From the NCBI GenBank assembly GCA_937883755.1, contig CAKZYA010000057.1, positions 124,001 to 188,000 on the forward strand: a DNA stretch of 64,000 bases. The letters are read 5' to 3'. The stretch comes from an uncultured Flammeovirgaceae bacterium. Lineage in GTDB: Bacteria > Bacteroidota > Bacteroidia > Cytophagales > Cyclobacteriaceae. Position numbers and translations under genes: made by a program. The notes under the pieces are model-generated. The model was not told the DNA's origin, ran no database searches, and saw nothing but the letters and a program-made list of their open reading frames with translations. Shown piece by piece: positions 35,101 to 44,686 of this stretch. Each line of letters opens with the position of its first letter. Position 1 is the first letter of the stretch.

Positions 35101-35762
35101 TAGGCGGAATTTTTACCGATCAAGGACAGGTAGATGATTTTCTTGCTAGTACCGAAGACGAAAATTACCGATCTGCGGAAGTAGCTCCAGGCGACTTATA
35201 TTTTGTAGACGTAGCGGGGGCACCCGCCGAAGAGGGTACGTTCATTTCACCTGAGCCTGATGGCGTGATCAATTTCTTCGATCAAACCTTTTTGGGTAAC
35301 ACCCTTCCAGGGTACTTTTATGGCTTTAATCTGGGGGTGAATATGAAAGGGTTTAGTCTAAGCATGCAGTTTACAGGGGTAGGTGATGTGAGTCGCTATA
35401 ATCTGGAACGCCGCGAATTGATTACCACTGGGTTTTACGGCGATAACCGCCTTCGGGAGGTGTTTAATGCCTGGAGCGAAAGTAATCCTAACTCAACTAT
35501 TCCTCGGATTATCGCTAATGATCCGGCTCAAAACAACCGTTTTTCTTCTCGTTTTATTGAGAGTGGGGCTTACCTCCGGTTGAATTATCTGGAGCTGGGA
35601 TATACGTTGCCGAATCCTCAAAAGCTAGGCATGAGCCGAGCAAGAATCTACGTAGGAGGTTCTAATATATTTACCGCTATGGAATACACTGGCCTAGACC
35701 CCGAAAGTTATGATAGCCCTACACCAATCACCTTACTTACTGGTCTTAATATTACTTTCTAG
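32184..35762 (+). CDS. SusC/RagA-family TonB-dependent outer-membrane transporter with STN domain
   Basis: Outer-membrane glycan importer of 1192 residues. Order: signal peptide (ending AGLAQ), STN signalling domain (about 36-95, LKSKLSELEKKYEIHFSY), a CarboxypepD_reg-like beta domain (about 152-235, ISGTVTDSETNEPLPGVNI), plug starting at VVVIGYGT, and a 22-strand barrel ending in the aromatic LLTGLNITF. The STN domain implies signalling to the FecR protein encoded 45 bases upstream. Paired with the SusD protein 35 bases downstream, it would import pectin-like or beta-glucan oligosaccharides made by the two secreted enzymes of the locus. The substrate is inferred from those enzymes. Confidence 0.94.
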   Translation: MNPLILSTILLLMSMSVAGLAQPIALSESHAFPYQERQSLKSKLSELEKKYEIHFSYANEVVDNRFVNYQKSESSNLKKELTEVLDPLGLVYSEVESGFFYIFPKQSSFKKVQPLEKSKAQSISSSSLIPKIRLQMARPLNSKRAIVEKTISGTVTDSETNEPLPGVNILAKGTTQGTVSDVEGQYNITVADEVTALIFSSIGYISEEISINDRSTIDVVLVPDIASLNEVVVIGYGTKERRDLTTAISSIETEEITQTVALSPELAMQGRMTGVQVSGNNGNPFTRPTVRIRGQNTWRASDPLYVIDGVPIREPTAGTVSLDNARFEDIRGPLNIMTLIDPNDIASISVLKDASAAAIYGVAAGNGVVLVTTKSGKRNEGIKVQVGARAGIRRQNRRYDVMNSEEFARYQRLVYESDPTFDLPPDHAPLIFPDSTGYLGGGPTYDWQDAVTNNEASFQDYSLILSGGSADTDYKVGFNYASNDGVSIGTNLERISGSFNVNFDITDWLRTGVNARVATVDGRNRQFNATNQILGAATTNPWQPIFGDGPGGFAQTIVGIDDNGNWNDTRLWGSGTRANALADDFFNTTTFQSIRGLGNAYLQVEPLEGLTLTGRLYLDQSSNKRFLWRDADAQVFSITGEDPRSLGNGFSQGRYNYRNNLSTNLMRELSLNYQKSFGKHNLDLLLTVQDQRWEGEYLGVETEQTSSSDPDLRFIPATQDEYTTVESEAIVREALVGQFIRAGYDYDNTYYLDVTVRRDGSTRFAPENRFGVFPAFSAAYRITNEPFMSGVTGWLNDLKIRGGWGQLGNYDVAQLAYLSPVEEKPTYSFGGSNGQGNVSTGAAVFTIPNPDLQWERTTTTNIGFDAYLLNNNLGISFDYYNKRTEDILQTVPLPSSVGVSLQPSGNIGEVVNRGIEIAANYQFSVGPVHLDIGANITTVHNEVTKLQDGIPVYGGGLTLEEGQPINFIRGYQLGGIFTDQGQVDDFLASTEDENYRSAEVAPGDLYFVDVAGAPAEEGTFISPEPDGVINFFDQTFLGNTLPGYFYGFNLGVNMKGFSLSMQFTGVGDVSRYNLERRELITTGFYGDNRLREVFNAWSESNPNSTIPRIIANDPAQNNRFSSRFIESGAYLRLNYLELGYTLPNPQKLGMSRARIYVGGSNIFTAMEYTGLDPESYDSPTPITLLTGLNITF

Positions 35763-35797
35763 TTCAAGAACGAAGGTTCACTATAAAATCTACATAT

Positions 35798-37381
35798 ATG
35801 AATTCTTTAAAAAAATATTTCATCTTCACTGCTTTGTTCGTTGTGACTACTGCCTGTGAGGAAACGCTTGATAACGTAGAGCCTACCCGAGAATTTGAGG
35901 AGGCTTACTTTGATAGTGAGGGACGAGTGCAGCAATCTGTCGGGGCTATCTACGGGAAAGTAGTAGAGCTCTACGGAGGTAGCTTCGCTTCCGTGACCAA
36001 ACCTATCTCTTGGGTACTACCTGCCGACGACTTATCGGCGGAAAACGCTGGGGTTCCGTTTGATGCTTTCGAGACACTTAATAGTACTAATAGTCGAGTT
36101 GATGGAGTGTGGGGCGTATTATACGAAATCATCGCTCGCTCTAATTTTGTATTAGAAAAACTAGATGACCCTGAGGTACAGCAAGTGTATAATAATGAAG
36201 CACTATTGGGTATCAACCAAGGCGAAGCACTCTTTCTGCGCTCTTGGGCAAATATGTGGCTGTGGGACTGGTTTCGCAAAGCTCCCCTTATTACCGAAAG
36301 AATCACCAGCCTAGACGATGCCATTAAGCCCCCCTCCGAAGAGTTTCAGTTACTTGACCAGGCCATTACTGATTTTGAGACTGCCGCTACACTTTTGCCT
36401 GAGTCGTGGGATGCCGACCAGAAAGGTAGGGTAACCCGCGATGGTGCCAATGGAATGCTAGTTAAAGCGTACACCCTCCGGGCGAGTTACAATGGGGGAA
36501 GTACCGAAGACTACCAAAATGCTATCACCGCTTTTGAGCGAATTGCCACGGCTCGCTTAGCCGATAAGTTTAGCGATAACTTTGATGTGAATACTGAAAA
36601 TAATGTAGAGTCATTATTTGAATACCAGGCTAGCAATAATACTACTCAGGAAAACCCGTTTCTGGCAAATGACTTTGGGGGAGGAGTAGCGCAGATGTCG
36701 GCTTACTACAGCTACAGCACCCGCCATTGGGCATCGGGGTCAGGGGGCGCCCGCGTAGGGCCTACTCAAAAACTTATTGATGCGTTTGAAGATGGTGACC
36801 CAAGGAAAGAAGAAACCATCTCGCAAAATCCTGATCCAGACGGAAACTTCTCTAGCTATTTCAATGGCGAGGGGCCACTTAACGGATACTGGTTTGTTAA
36901 ATACGTTTTGCCCAACCGGAACGAAATCACCGGCTTCGGAGCAACCTCTATCAATAACCCTCGCATATTACGCTACGCCGATGTGAAACTACTAGCTGCC
37001 GAAGCGTATTTGCAGACGGGTAATACTGGTGCTGCCCTTCAGCAGGTAAACGATATTAGAACCCGGGCTCGTCAGTCTACCGCTGATGGTACTGAGGCTG
37101 CGGCTCCGGCTAACTTAACCACAGTTACACTGGAAGACATTGCCAACGAGCGATTAGTAGAATTGGCGGGCGAAATGGGTATCCGCTGGACGGACTTAAG
37201 AAGATGGCATGCAGCAGGATACCTTGATCTAGGTAGCTGGGGGATAGAAGAGTTTGGCTACCCGCATGATCCATCTAGCTTTGATTTTGAATTGCCTAAG
37301 CATTTACTGTATCCGATACCACAAAGTGAACTTGAAACCAACCAAATTATAGGACAATCGGGTAATAATCCTGGGTACTAA
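35798..37381 (+). CDS. SusD/RagB-family substrate-binding lipoprotein
   Basis: Surface lipoprotein of 527 residues that forms the lid over the SusC barrel and binds oligosaccharide. Lipobox TTAC (Cys20) is followed by an acidic stretch (EETLDN), which suits lipoprotein surface export signals in Bacteroidota. Family blocks include GEALFLRSWANMWLWDWF in the TPR-like helical part, a loop with GFGATSINNPRILRYADVKLLAAEAYLQTG, and the C-terminal LANERLVELAGEMGIRWTDLRRW-type motif (here IANERLVELAGEMG). Cotranscribed with the susC-type gene. Confidence 0.93.
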   Translation: MNSLKKYFIFTALFVVTTACEETLDNVEPTREFEEAYFDSEGRVQQSVGAIYGKVVELYGGSFASVTKPISWVLPADDLSAENAGVPFDAFETLNSTNSRVDGVWGVLYEIIARSNFVLEKLDDPEVQQVYNNEALLGINQGEALFLRSWANMWLWDWFRKAPLITERITSLDDAIKPPSEEFQLLDQAITDFETAATLLPESWDADQKGRVTRDGANGMLVKAYTLRASYNGGSTEDYQNAITAFERIATARLADKFSDNFDVNTENNVESLFEYQASNNTTQENPFLANDFGGGVAQMSAYYSYSTRHWASGSGGARVGPTQKLIDAFEDGDPRKEETISQNPDPDGNFSSYFNGEGPLNGYWFVKYVLPNRNEITGFGATSINNPRILRYADVKLLAAEAYLQTGNTGAALQQVNDIRTRARQSTADGTEAAAPANLTTVTLEDIANERLVELAGEMGIRWTDLRRWHAAGYLDLGSWGIEEFGYPHDPSSFDFELPKHLLYPIPQSELETNQIIGQSGNNPGY

Positions 37382-37493
37382 CAATCGCTAATATACTTCC
37401 CGGAGCAACCGGACACTCAGTCGCATAGCATAAGAAGTTAAGGGGCACTTGCACAGTAATAAGTATTGAGACGAATATTTAACATACTGAGCT

Positions 37494-40400
37494 ATGAACC
37501 TGAAAACGAAAATTTACCTACTCGCTGGGTGCTGGGCACTGACCAATCATTTCTCACAAGCTCAGATACCCGCTTTTCCGGGGGCTGAAGGAGCTGGAGC
37601 AGTTTCCATAGGAGGACGTGGGGGAGAAATTATTGAAGTTACTAATCTCAACGATAGTGGGCCCGGTAGCTTACGAGCAGCCTGCGAAGTCAGCGGGTCA
37701 AGAACCGTAGTATTTCGCGTAGGAGGAATCATCAACCTCAAAAGTGCTATCCGAGTATTTGACTCCTACCTTACTGTTGCTGGGCAAACGGCTCCTGGGA
37801 ATGGCATTCAGATTATCGGCCCGAATAGCAAAGAAGATCTTTTTTTAGTTTGGGAAGCGCACGACATCATCATTCGTTACCTACGCTTTAGACACGGATT
37901 TAACAATAGTGTAAAGGTACAAGCTGGTGGCTGCTACAATGGGGGAAATGGATCGTATAATATAATTATTGACCATTGTTCGTTCAGCTGGGGGATGAAT
38001 GATTTGGCGGGAGCTTGGTCAGAAGATAAACCCGTATATCATTATACCTTCTCGAACAACATTTTTGCCGAGGCACTAGACGTACATAGTACTAACTTGA
38101 TCTTTGGATCAAATACCAATGCCGAAGGGATTAAGAATATAGACGTACACCACAACCTTTTCGGAAATTCTTCTCATCGCTCCCCTCTTTTCAAAGGCAA
38201 AAGCTGCCGAGTGATCAACAACATCATGTATAATCCCGGTTGGTATGCTACCGGAATTGCTGGAGGGGTAACAATTGATATTATTGGCAACGAGTACAAG
38301 CAAGGACCTACTAATATGGCTGGAGGACGCAACGAAGTAGCTTGGCGTTCCGACTACGACGGTCCCAATAGCGGCCCCAGTGGCCCACCTTCAATTTATA
38401 TTGCTGGAAACAAGGGGTGGTCAGTAGAAAACCCTTCCGATGACAACTGGGCTATGGTTGAGAAATGTGCTATATGGGATCCTTCCGATGAGCAGTTAAA
38501 TCAAAATTTCCGACGCAATAGTCCAATGAAAGCTGTTGGGTCACCCATCACCGTACAAAAGGTCAATACATTGGCTAGTGAGCTAGTAAAACACGTTGGT
38601 GCTTCTCAACGTCTCGATGCTTCTGGCAATTGGGTTTTCGTAAGGGACGAAGTCGATGACCGCATTATCAACGATTATCTAAAGGGTACCGGAGGCATTC
38701 CCAGTCACGAGTCTGAAGTAGGTGGATTTCCTGATCTACAGGGAGATACCCCCTATCCTGACAACGATCACGATGGTATGTCGGATGTATGGGAAACTAC
38801 CTATGGGTTTAATACAAACAGTGCTGCTGACGGTAACCAAGACGCTGATGGCGATGGTTACACCAATATTGAAGAATTTCTTAATGGTACTGTTCCCCAA
38901 CCTATCGCTCAACAGGCACTACCAACAAAGACAACCGTCGATGCAAAAGGGTTTATTAGACTAAATGGCGAACGCTTCTTTCCCTATGGCTTCTACCTGG
39001 AAGAGAAGAGAGATTTTTCAGATTTGCGACAAAACATAAAGACTATCGGGGAAGCAGGGTTCAATATTGCTTTCGTTGAGCCAAACGATAATGCTCGAAT
39101 CAGTCAAGTATTTGATGAGGCGGAACGGCAGAATGTAAAGCTCATCTACACTCCAGCCAAGTACATTGTCGAGTATTTTGGACTAGACAGTCTGGTCAAT
39201 CTTATTTCCTCTCTCGGTATTCAGAATGAATCCAGTTTGTTCGGATACAATTTGGCTGATGATGTTCGAGATGGTAAAATGACTGGGCAACCTACTGATG
39301 CACGGGATATTAAACGGTTTCACGATGCCTTCAAGCAAACTGACCCCGATCATCTTACCATGGTGGCTATTGGAGGCGGCACCGATTCTACAATATGGGA
39401 CCAGCGTCGTTGGGACGTAGGCGGGTATCAATCGTATCCTTCTAACGGTGGCTCACCCCTCAGTTTTGTCTACGAAGGTATGAAGCGGGGTGTGACCGAA
39501 TCGAAGCAACTTGGGCAATCACCAGTAGGATTGTTGCAAACGTTCAATTGGGATAAAGGGAGCGCACAACGTCTCCCCACACCGTCTGAGTTTCGCAATA
39601 TGCTCTACCAAGCTCTGGTAGCCGGAGTAAAGGGAGTAATCTACTACACGTATGACAAAGAAAATTTAGGAATAGAATCTGATCCTGTATTATGGCAAGC
39701 AGCGCAGGCATCCGTAGGTGAAATAGAAACTCTTCGCCCCTTTCTGCTTTACGGCAAACGACGGTTTAAGAACTTAGGAAATAACCTATGGATGGCTAGT
39801 TGGGAATATCAGAATGAACTGGTAGCAACCGTAGTATATACCGGAGAATATCGATCTTTTTTCGATCCTGACCAAAATACATTTGATACTCGCTCCTTTT
39901 CTTGGAAGCTACCATCAGGGTATACCAGCAGAAAGGCAGAAAACCTATTTCCTGACTATCCCACGAGCATCGCTAATCAAAATGGTACCGCTTCGGGCAG
40001 TATCCGCTTGCTAGATGTACAGGTAGTAAAATTCTCCCGGCAGGCACCTATTTCTGCCGGAAGTGGATTACAATACACACTGTACAACAATCGCCGCCTA
40101 AACGGTAACCCGGCAGAGACTGGCGTAGATGCCACTGTAAACTTCAACTGGCAGAGAAATGGTAAGACAACCAAATCACCCAAAGATAACTTCTCAGTTC
40201 GTTGGACGGGGCAAGTACAACCGAAGTACAGTGAAACCTACACCTTCTACACCCACGCTGACGATGGCACCCGTCTGTGGGTCAATGGAAAACTATTGAT
40301 TGATGACTGGGCTGACCACCCCGTTCGAGAAAAATCGGGTAAGATCACGCTGCAAGCAGGAAAGAAGTACAATCTTAAACTGGAGTACTATGAAAACCGA

Positions 40401-40787
40401 GGCAAAGCAGTATGCAAGCTACTGTGGAGCAGCAAAAGTCAAAACAAGCAGATCATTCCACAGAACCGTTTATATCCACAGCAAAATAACGCCCGTCTAC
40501 TTTCTCAATCAGAAAAAGCAAACGCTCTTTTTCCCGAAGAAATAGAAAATGAGTTAGTAGAAGTGTATCCAAACCCGGTTAGCACCGATTATCTCACAAT
40601 CTCTCTACCTGATAAAGTAGAAAACGGTACGCTTATTCTAAGTACCGTAGCTGGTCAGGAGGTACTACAAAAAGTCTTTACATCTCCCCAGTTCACGCTA
40701 TCTCAGCACAACCTTCCTTCGGGAGTGTATAACCTGCAAATCGTAACTGAAGCACTTACGCATACGCAAAAAATTATTATCCCTTAA
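37494..40787 (+). CDS. Multidomain pectate lyase / TIM-barrel / PA14 protein with T9SS sorting domain
   Basis: Secreted 1097-residue enzyme. Signal peptide (to about 23); PL1-type pectate lyase parallel beta-helix (about 25-390; FPGAEGAGAVSIGGRGGEI, LNDSGPGSLRAACE, IIDHCSFSWGMND, HHNLFGNSSHRSPLFKG); a calcium-binding dockerin/thrombospondin-3-like linker near 422-465 (DNDHDGMSD, DADGDGYTNIEEF); a second catalytic-like unit resembling a TIM-barrel glycosidase (about 483-850; FIRLNGERFFPYGFYLEE, then LFGYNLADDV); PA14 carbohydrate-binding domain (about 856-1005, YTFYTHADDGTRLWVNGKLL); and a T9SS C-terminal domain from about 1022 (VEVYPNPVS, LPSGVYNLQI). The T9SS tail should place it on the cell surface or outside. 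The TIM-barrel part is the least certain assignment. Confidence 0.85.
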   Translation: MNLKTKIYLLAGCWALTNHFSQAQIPAFPGAEGAGAVSIGGRGGEIIEVTNLNDSGPGSLRAACEVSGSRTVVFRVGGIINLKSAIRVFDSYLTVAGQTAPGNGIQIIGPNSKEDLFLVWEAHDIIIRYLRFRHGFNNSVKVQAGGCYNGGNGSYNIIIDHCSFSWGMNDLAGAWSEDKPVYHYTFSNNIFAEALDVHSTNLIFGSNTNAEGIKNIDVHHNLFGNSSHRSPLFKGKSCRVINNIMYNPGWYATGIAGGVTIDIIGNEYKQGPTNMAGGRNEVAWRSDYDGPNSGPSGPPSIYIAGNKGWSVENPSDDNWAMVEKCAIWDPSDEQLNQNFRRNSPMKAVGSPITVQKVNTLASELVKHVGASQRLDASGNWVFVRDEVDDRIINDYLKGTGGIPSHESEVGGFPDLQGDTPYPDNDHDGMSDVWETTYGFNTNSAADGNQDADGDGYTNIEEFLNGTVPQPIAQQALPTKTTVDAKGFIRLNGERFFPYGFYLEEKRDFSDLRQNIKTIGEAGFNIAFVEPNDNARISQVFDEAERQNVKLIYTPAKYIVEYFGLDSLVNLISSLGIQNESSLFGYNLADDVRDGKMTGQPTDARDIKRFHDAFKQTDPDHLTMVAIGGGTDSTIWDQRRWDVGGYQSYPSNGGSPLSFVYEGMKRGVTESKQLGQSPVGLLQTFNWDKGSAQRLPTPSEFRNMLYQALVAGVKGVIYYTYDKENLGIESDPVLWQAAQASVGEIETLRPFLLYGKRRFKNLGNNLWMASWEYQNELVATVVYTGEYRSFFDPDQNTFDTRSFSWKLPSGYTSRKAENLFPDYPTSIANQNGTASGSIRLLDVQVVKFSRQAPISAGSGLQYTLYNNRRLNGNPAETGVDATVNFNWQRNGKTTKSPKDNFSVRWTGQVQPKYSETYTFYTHADDGTRLWVNGKLLIDDWADHPVREKSGKITLQAGKKYNLKLEYYENRGKAVCKLLWSSKSQNKQIIPQNRLYPQQNNARLLSQSEKANALFPEEIENELVEVYPNPVSTDYLTISLPDKVENGTLILSTVAGQEVLQKVFTSPQFTLSQHNLPSGVYNLQIVTEALTHTQKIIIP

Positions 40788-41051
40788 ACCTCTATTCTAT
40801 GGACTACTCATAACCCACTCAATCAACGAATCTCTTAGAAATGTACTGAGGCAGGATGGTATCTTCCCTTAGTCATCGCTAGTCACACTGCTTATCAGTG
40901 AAATTTGCTGTAGACAAAATAATCCTTCTACAGGTACCCTTCGGACTTTATCAGTATCACGTAACGGCATTCTTCATTGAGCTACGATAATCGAAAAAAT
41001 ACCGGGTTATCGCCAGGGAGTGCTATGACCATTATTTACTATTCAACAATT

Positions 41052-44000
41052 ATGACACAAGTAAAAACCCGTAAAAAAATGCATCAACTGCAAAAAAGAG
41101 CTTTCTCAGCTACGTTTCTCAGTTGGCTGATTTTACTATTCATGGCGTTTCCATTAACGTCAACGTTAGCATCAGATGTAGTAGAAGTACACCCGCTAAC
41201 TAATCAGATCATCATGGTACACTTTGATGACGGATACGTAGATTACCATGATCTGGGCAAGAAGCGAGAAGACGATCAACTCTTCCATGTACCGCTTAAC
41301 GTAGGTTTAGCTGACCAATTGAATAGCTACACGATCAGTAGCGCAGACGACCCAGCCTACTCTAGCAGTAAAACCCCTAACGATCTAAGCCGAAAATCTA
41401 AGGGCACAGCTTATCTCTGGCTGTGCGAGTCGTATGCTGATGGAGTGGGCTGTACCAATACCTCGGACGATCACGCAAAAGAACACTGGATTTATCTCTT
41501 TCTGCCTTCGCCTATGCAGAACGGAAAAACTTACACCATAAACGTAGGTAACTTGGCGGCCAATGGAAGTACTTTTTCGCTGACTTACAACGACAATACT
41601 ACTCGTTCGGAAGCGGTACACGTTAACAACGTGGGTTATAAGCCGAGTGCTAACGGTAAGTGGGGCTACGTATACCACTGGATGGGTACGAAAGGAGGAT
41701 TAGATTTATCCTCTTACGCGAATGCCTCATTTCAGCTCATCAACCAGGAAACGGGCGAGTCTGACTTTAGTGGAACGTTGAAATTTAGAAAAGCAGCTGA
41801 TAATCAAGAAACTCCCTACCAAGACCATACTCCGAACGGTAACTTCCTGGGAGCCGAAGTATACGAATGTGACTTCTCCGGTTTCGGAGGCTCAGGAACG
41901 TACGTTTTATCGGTTGATGGTATTGGCTGCTCTTTCCCCTTTGAAGTGAACAATAATGTTTACGATGAAGTATTTTACTGGACGATGAAGGGCTTGTACC
42001 AAAACCGCAGTGGTATCGCCCTAGAGGCACCGTATACTGATCAGCCTCGTCCCGCCCCGCACAATCCGAACATTACTCCTGGTTTTCAAGGTCAGCTCAA
42101 GTACACTTCTTTTCGCTACTACGATGCGACCAAAAGCGACAATGCTAAAGAAGACAAATCAAAGTGGGAAGCAGGTATTAAGGGTGATATTAACACCTGG
42201 GGCTGGTACCAAGATGCGGGTGACTGGGATGGCTACTCTACTCACGCTCGCATCCCCACCAACCTGATGTTTCTCTACGAAGTAGCTGCCCAGAACTTTG
42301 ATGATGGGCAGTTGAATATCCCCGAAAGTGGCAATGGACTTCCCGATTTGTTGGATGAAGCCCGCTGGCTGATTCGCTTTTATCATCGTACCCGAAAAGC
42401 GATCTTGGATGCTGGGTACGGTACAGGTGGTGTAGGTGGAGCTAGAGTGTTCGGTGATCTTTGGGGAGGTGACGAGTTGGAAGATGGAACGACCATTGGC
42501 TCTTGGCAAGATACGGAACGATTGTACGTAGTATCGGGGGAAGACCCGCACATGACATATACTTACGCGGGTTTAGCGGCTCAGTACGCTTGGATATTAC
42601 AGCAGGGAGGGTTTACCGACCCCGAAGGTATCGACTGGAGAAATGAAGCTCAAGAAGCCTGGACCTGGGCACAAAACAATACACTGCCCGGTGATGAGAC
42701 GGTGAAATTTGATGGCAATTTAGATTTGGTCACCAGCCGCATGTACGCCGCTACGGCCTTATATCGGCTTACCGGAGAAGCCAACTACCAAACGCAGTTT
42801 GTAGCGGATGTATCTACCAAAGGCTGGACGCCTTCTACTGTGCTCGAGAAGGATCAGCGTTACTCTGCCTGGATTTATTCTTTGACTGACAATCAACCTA
42901 AGAATGTAACTACGGCTGACTTGGCTAAAAATGCTGTCGTCTACACGGCCGATTTTATGATGCTCAACTATGTAGATAAGCGAGCCTGCCGTTGGGCAGG
43001 TAACTACTTCTTTCCGATGCTGGTAGGGCAAGGTACTACCCCGATGGTAAACGAAGGTATTATGGGATACGCTATCTTGGATAAGATGGGCGGTGATGCT
43101 GGTAAGCTATCGGCCTATGAGATATTTATGCACACCACCGCCGATTATTTCTTAGGAACTAATCCGCTCAATATGACTTGGCTCACTGGAGTAGGCGACC
43201 GTAGCCCCGGTGAAATCTTTCACCTTGATTCCTGGTACAGTGGTAGCGATACCCCGCGCAAAGGTATTATTCCCTACGGCCCCTGGCACGATAATATGTC
43301 GCTCGGTCCGGTAGGTCCCTGGAACCATAAGTGGGCGAGCAAAACGCTAACTCCCACGAACGTAAACCAGTGGCCCGGTCATGAACGCTGGTACGATCTA
43401 CGATCTTCACCATTTAATAGTGAATTTACCGTACACCAAAATAACGGAGTGGCTGCTATGCTATACGGATTTTTAAAAAATGGTCCTGGCTCTTATTCTT
43501 ACGGCAATAACAATCCCCCTGACGATAATGGTACTGATGGTCCCATCACGCTGGAAGCGGAAGAGTATACCAGTAAGTCAGCAGGTAGTGGTAACTACAG
43601 TAGTTCCAATTGGCAAGCTTTCAATGATGGTCAGGCTAGTAACGGCCAGTATATGATAGTTCCTGACGATAACAACCAGAATGCGTACTCTAGCCTAACC
43701 GGCCCTCATCTGGACTACTCCATCAATATTACTCAAAGTGGCGCCCATTACCTGTGGGTACGTGTGATCGCGCCTAACCCGGGAGACGATTCCTGTATAC
43801 CCGCTATTGATGGGAGTAGCCTAGGAGTATGGCATACTGGCACATCGGCTGATTGGACGTGGAAGAAGCACAAAATTTTCAACTTGGATGCTGGTAATCG
43901 TACCTTTAGTATCTACATGCGTGAAGATGGAATACAACTGGACAAAATCGTTCTAACCGATGATGCTGAATATCATCCTGATGCCAATGCGCGAGTAGCT

Positions 44001-44270
44001 ACTAAGGAAAAATCGTCGGGGCTATCAGAGTTTGAGGTACCAATAGCAAGCCTGAAGATTTACCCCAACTCGGCTTACGGAACCATACAAGTACAGGTCC
44101 CCCAAAAAGCCACGGTTCAGATTTACAATAGCATGGGACGGTTAATGAAACAAGTAGCTTTACAGCCTGGTCAGTCTGCCTTAGATGTATCTAAGCTAAG
44201 TCCGGGTATCTACGTAGTGAGCACTACTCAACCTGGTCAGCGTCAGTCGCAACGTTTGATCTTAAAGTAA
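41052..44270 (+). CDS. GH9-family glycoside hydrolase with CBM-like and T9SS sorting domains
   Basis: Secreted enzyme of about 1072 residues. The ATG at 41052 is chosen (TTG 40977 and ATG 41025 also lie in frame) because it gives a basic N-region and one hydrophobic segment ending TSTLAS. An N-terminal immunoglobulin-like region (to about 300) precedes a GH9 (alpha/alpha)6 catalytic domain. The base motif DAGDWDGY is near 387-394. The acid motif appears as SEFTVHQN, where D-x8-E spacing and E-x-T-x3-N fit the family signature. After the catalytic domain come a CBM6-like domain (about 831-985, LEAEEYTSKSAGSG) and a T9SS tail (about 1000 on, LKIYPNSAYG). GH9 enzymes cut beta-1,4-glucans, though some act on other glycans. 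A strong hairpin terminator follows. Confidence 0.9.
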   Translation: MTQVKTRKKMHQLQKRAFSATFLSWLILLFMAFPLTSTLASDVVEVHPLTNQIIMVHFDDGYVDYHDLGKKREDDQLFHVPLNVGLADQLNSYTISSADDPAYSSSKTPNDLSRKSKGTAYLWLCESYADGVGCTNTSDDHAKEHWIYLFLPSPMQNGKTYTINVGNLAANGSTFSLTYNDNTTRSEAVHVNNVGYKPSANGKWGYVYHWMGTKGGLDLSSYANASFQLINQETGESDFSGTLKFRKAADNQETPYQDHTPNGNFLGAEVYECDFSGFGGSGTYVLSVDGIGCSFPFEVNNNVYDEVFYWTMKGLYQNRSGIALEAPYTDQPRPAPHNPNITPGFQGQLKYTSFRYYDATKSDNAKEDKSKWEAGIKGDINTWGWYQDAGDWDGYSTHARIPTNLMFLYEVAAQNFDDGQLNIPESGNGLPDLLDEARWLIRFYHRTRKAILDAGYGTGGVGGARVFGDLWGGDELEDGTTIGSWQDTERLYVVSGEDPHMTYTYAGLAAQYAWILQQGGFTDPEGIDWRNEAQEAWTWAQNNTLPGDETVKFDGNLDLVTSRMYAATALYRLTGEANYQTQFVADVSTKGWTPSTVLEKDQRYSAWIYSLTDNQPKNVTTADLAKNAVVYTADFMMLNYVDKRACRWAGNYFFPMLVGQGTTPMVNEGIMGYAILDKMGGDAGKLSAYEIFMHTTADYFLGTNPLNMTWLTGVGDRSPGEIFHLDSWYSGSDTPRKGIIPYGPWHDNMSLGPVGPWNHKWASKTLTPTNVNQWPGHERWYDLRSSPFNSEFTVHQNNGVAAMLYGFLKNGPGSYSYGNNNPPDDNGTDGPITLEAEEYTSKSAGSGNYSSSNWQAFNDGQASNGQYMIVPDDNNQNAYSSLTGPHLDYSINITQSGAHYLWVRVIAPNPGDDSCIPAIDGSSLGVWHTGTSADWTWKKHKIFNLDAGNRTFSIYMREDGIQLDKIVLTDDAEYHPDANARVATKEKSSGLSEFEVPIASLKIYPNSAYGTIQVQVPQKATVQIYNSMGRLMKQVALQPGQSALDVSKLSPGIYVVSTTQPGQRQSQRLILK

Positions 44271-44314
44271 CTTACTAACATGATAAAGCTTCCCTGAATG
44301 GAAAGGTGATCAAG

Positions 44315-44343
44315 AAAAAACCCCTCATCTCGAGGGGTTTTTT
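44315..44343. terminator. Intrinsic bidirectional terminator after the GH9 gene
   Basis: Perfect 12-bp stem (AAAAAACCCCTC with GAGGGGTTTTTT) and a 5-base loop. A T-run ends the right arm on the plus strand and an A-run opens the left arm, so it works in both directions. It terminates the polysaccharide locus 45 bases after the GH9 stop. Confidence 0.9.
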
Positions 44344-44356
44344 CCGCACTGATGTT

Positions 44357-44686
44357 TCAGTGGAGTCGGAGGTTCCTCAATTTGCCATTTAAGTGATTGA
44401 TAATCAAATTTTCAAAAAATAAATCATGATAGATGCCCCTGATCTTCAAGCTAATTCGGTCTAGGGTGTTATTAATTCGGCGGGTATCCTCCCAATTACC
44501 TTTTACACTTCCCGCATTGGTATTCCATCGCTCAGGACTGATTTTCTCGCCAGTAGCAATTTCAGCCCGTTTATTATTTACAGTCACTCGAGCATAAAAG
44601 GGAGCCTCTCCGCTTTTATTGATTTTATACTTGTACAACCAAAAGAGTAATGAGAAAGAATAATGCATAGTATGAAGATTTGTCAT
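44357..44686 (-). pseudogene. Tyrosine recombinase (integrase) N-terminal remnant
   Basis: 109 codons resembling only the N-terminal arm-type DNA-binding domain of Bacteroidota phage/conjugative-element integrases: SLLFWLYKYKINKSGEAPFY, RVTVNNKRAEIATGEKISPERWN and the start of the core-binding helices (RRINNTLDRI). A complete integrase has about 400 residues with a catalytic R-H-R-Y set; all of that is missing. The last codons before the stop run through a 13-bp copy of the tmRNA 3' end (44360-44372), so the gene was cut at an attachment-like site. It is not expected to be functional. It faces away from the tmRNA gene and is probably what is left of an element integrated there. Confidence 0.8.
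44360..44372. repeat. Candidate distal attachment site (copy of tmRNA 3' end)
   Basis: GTGGAGTCGGAGG is identical to 45022-45034, the last bases of the tmRNA gene (acceptor stem side), in the same orientation 662 bases apart. Direct duplication of a tRNA/tmRNA 3' end bordering an integrase is the hallmark of site-specific integration. Confidence 0.7.

Noticed and set aside
37494-44270. Two neighbouring open frames of exactly 1097 codons, suggesting duplication
   Set aside because: The second length depends on an unlikely TTG start; from the preferred ATG it is about 1072 residues. Apart from the T9SS tail the two proteins have different domains.
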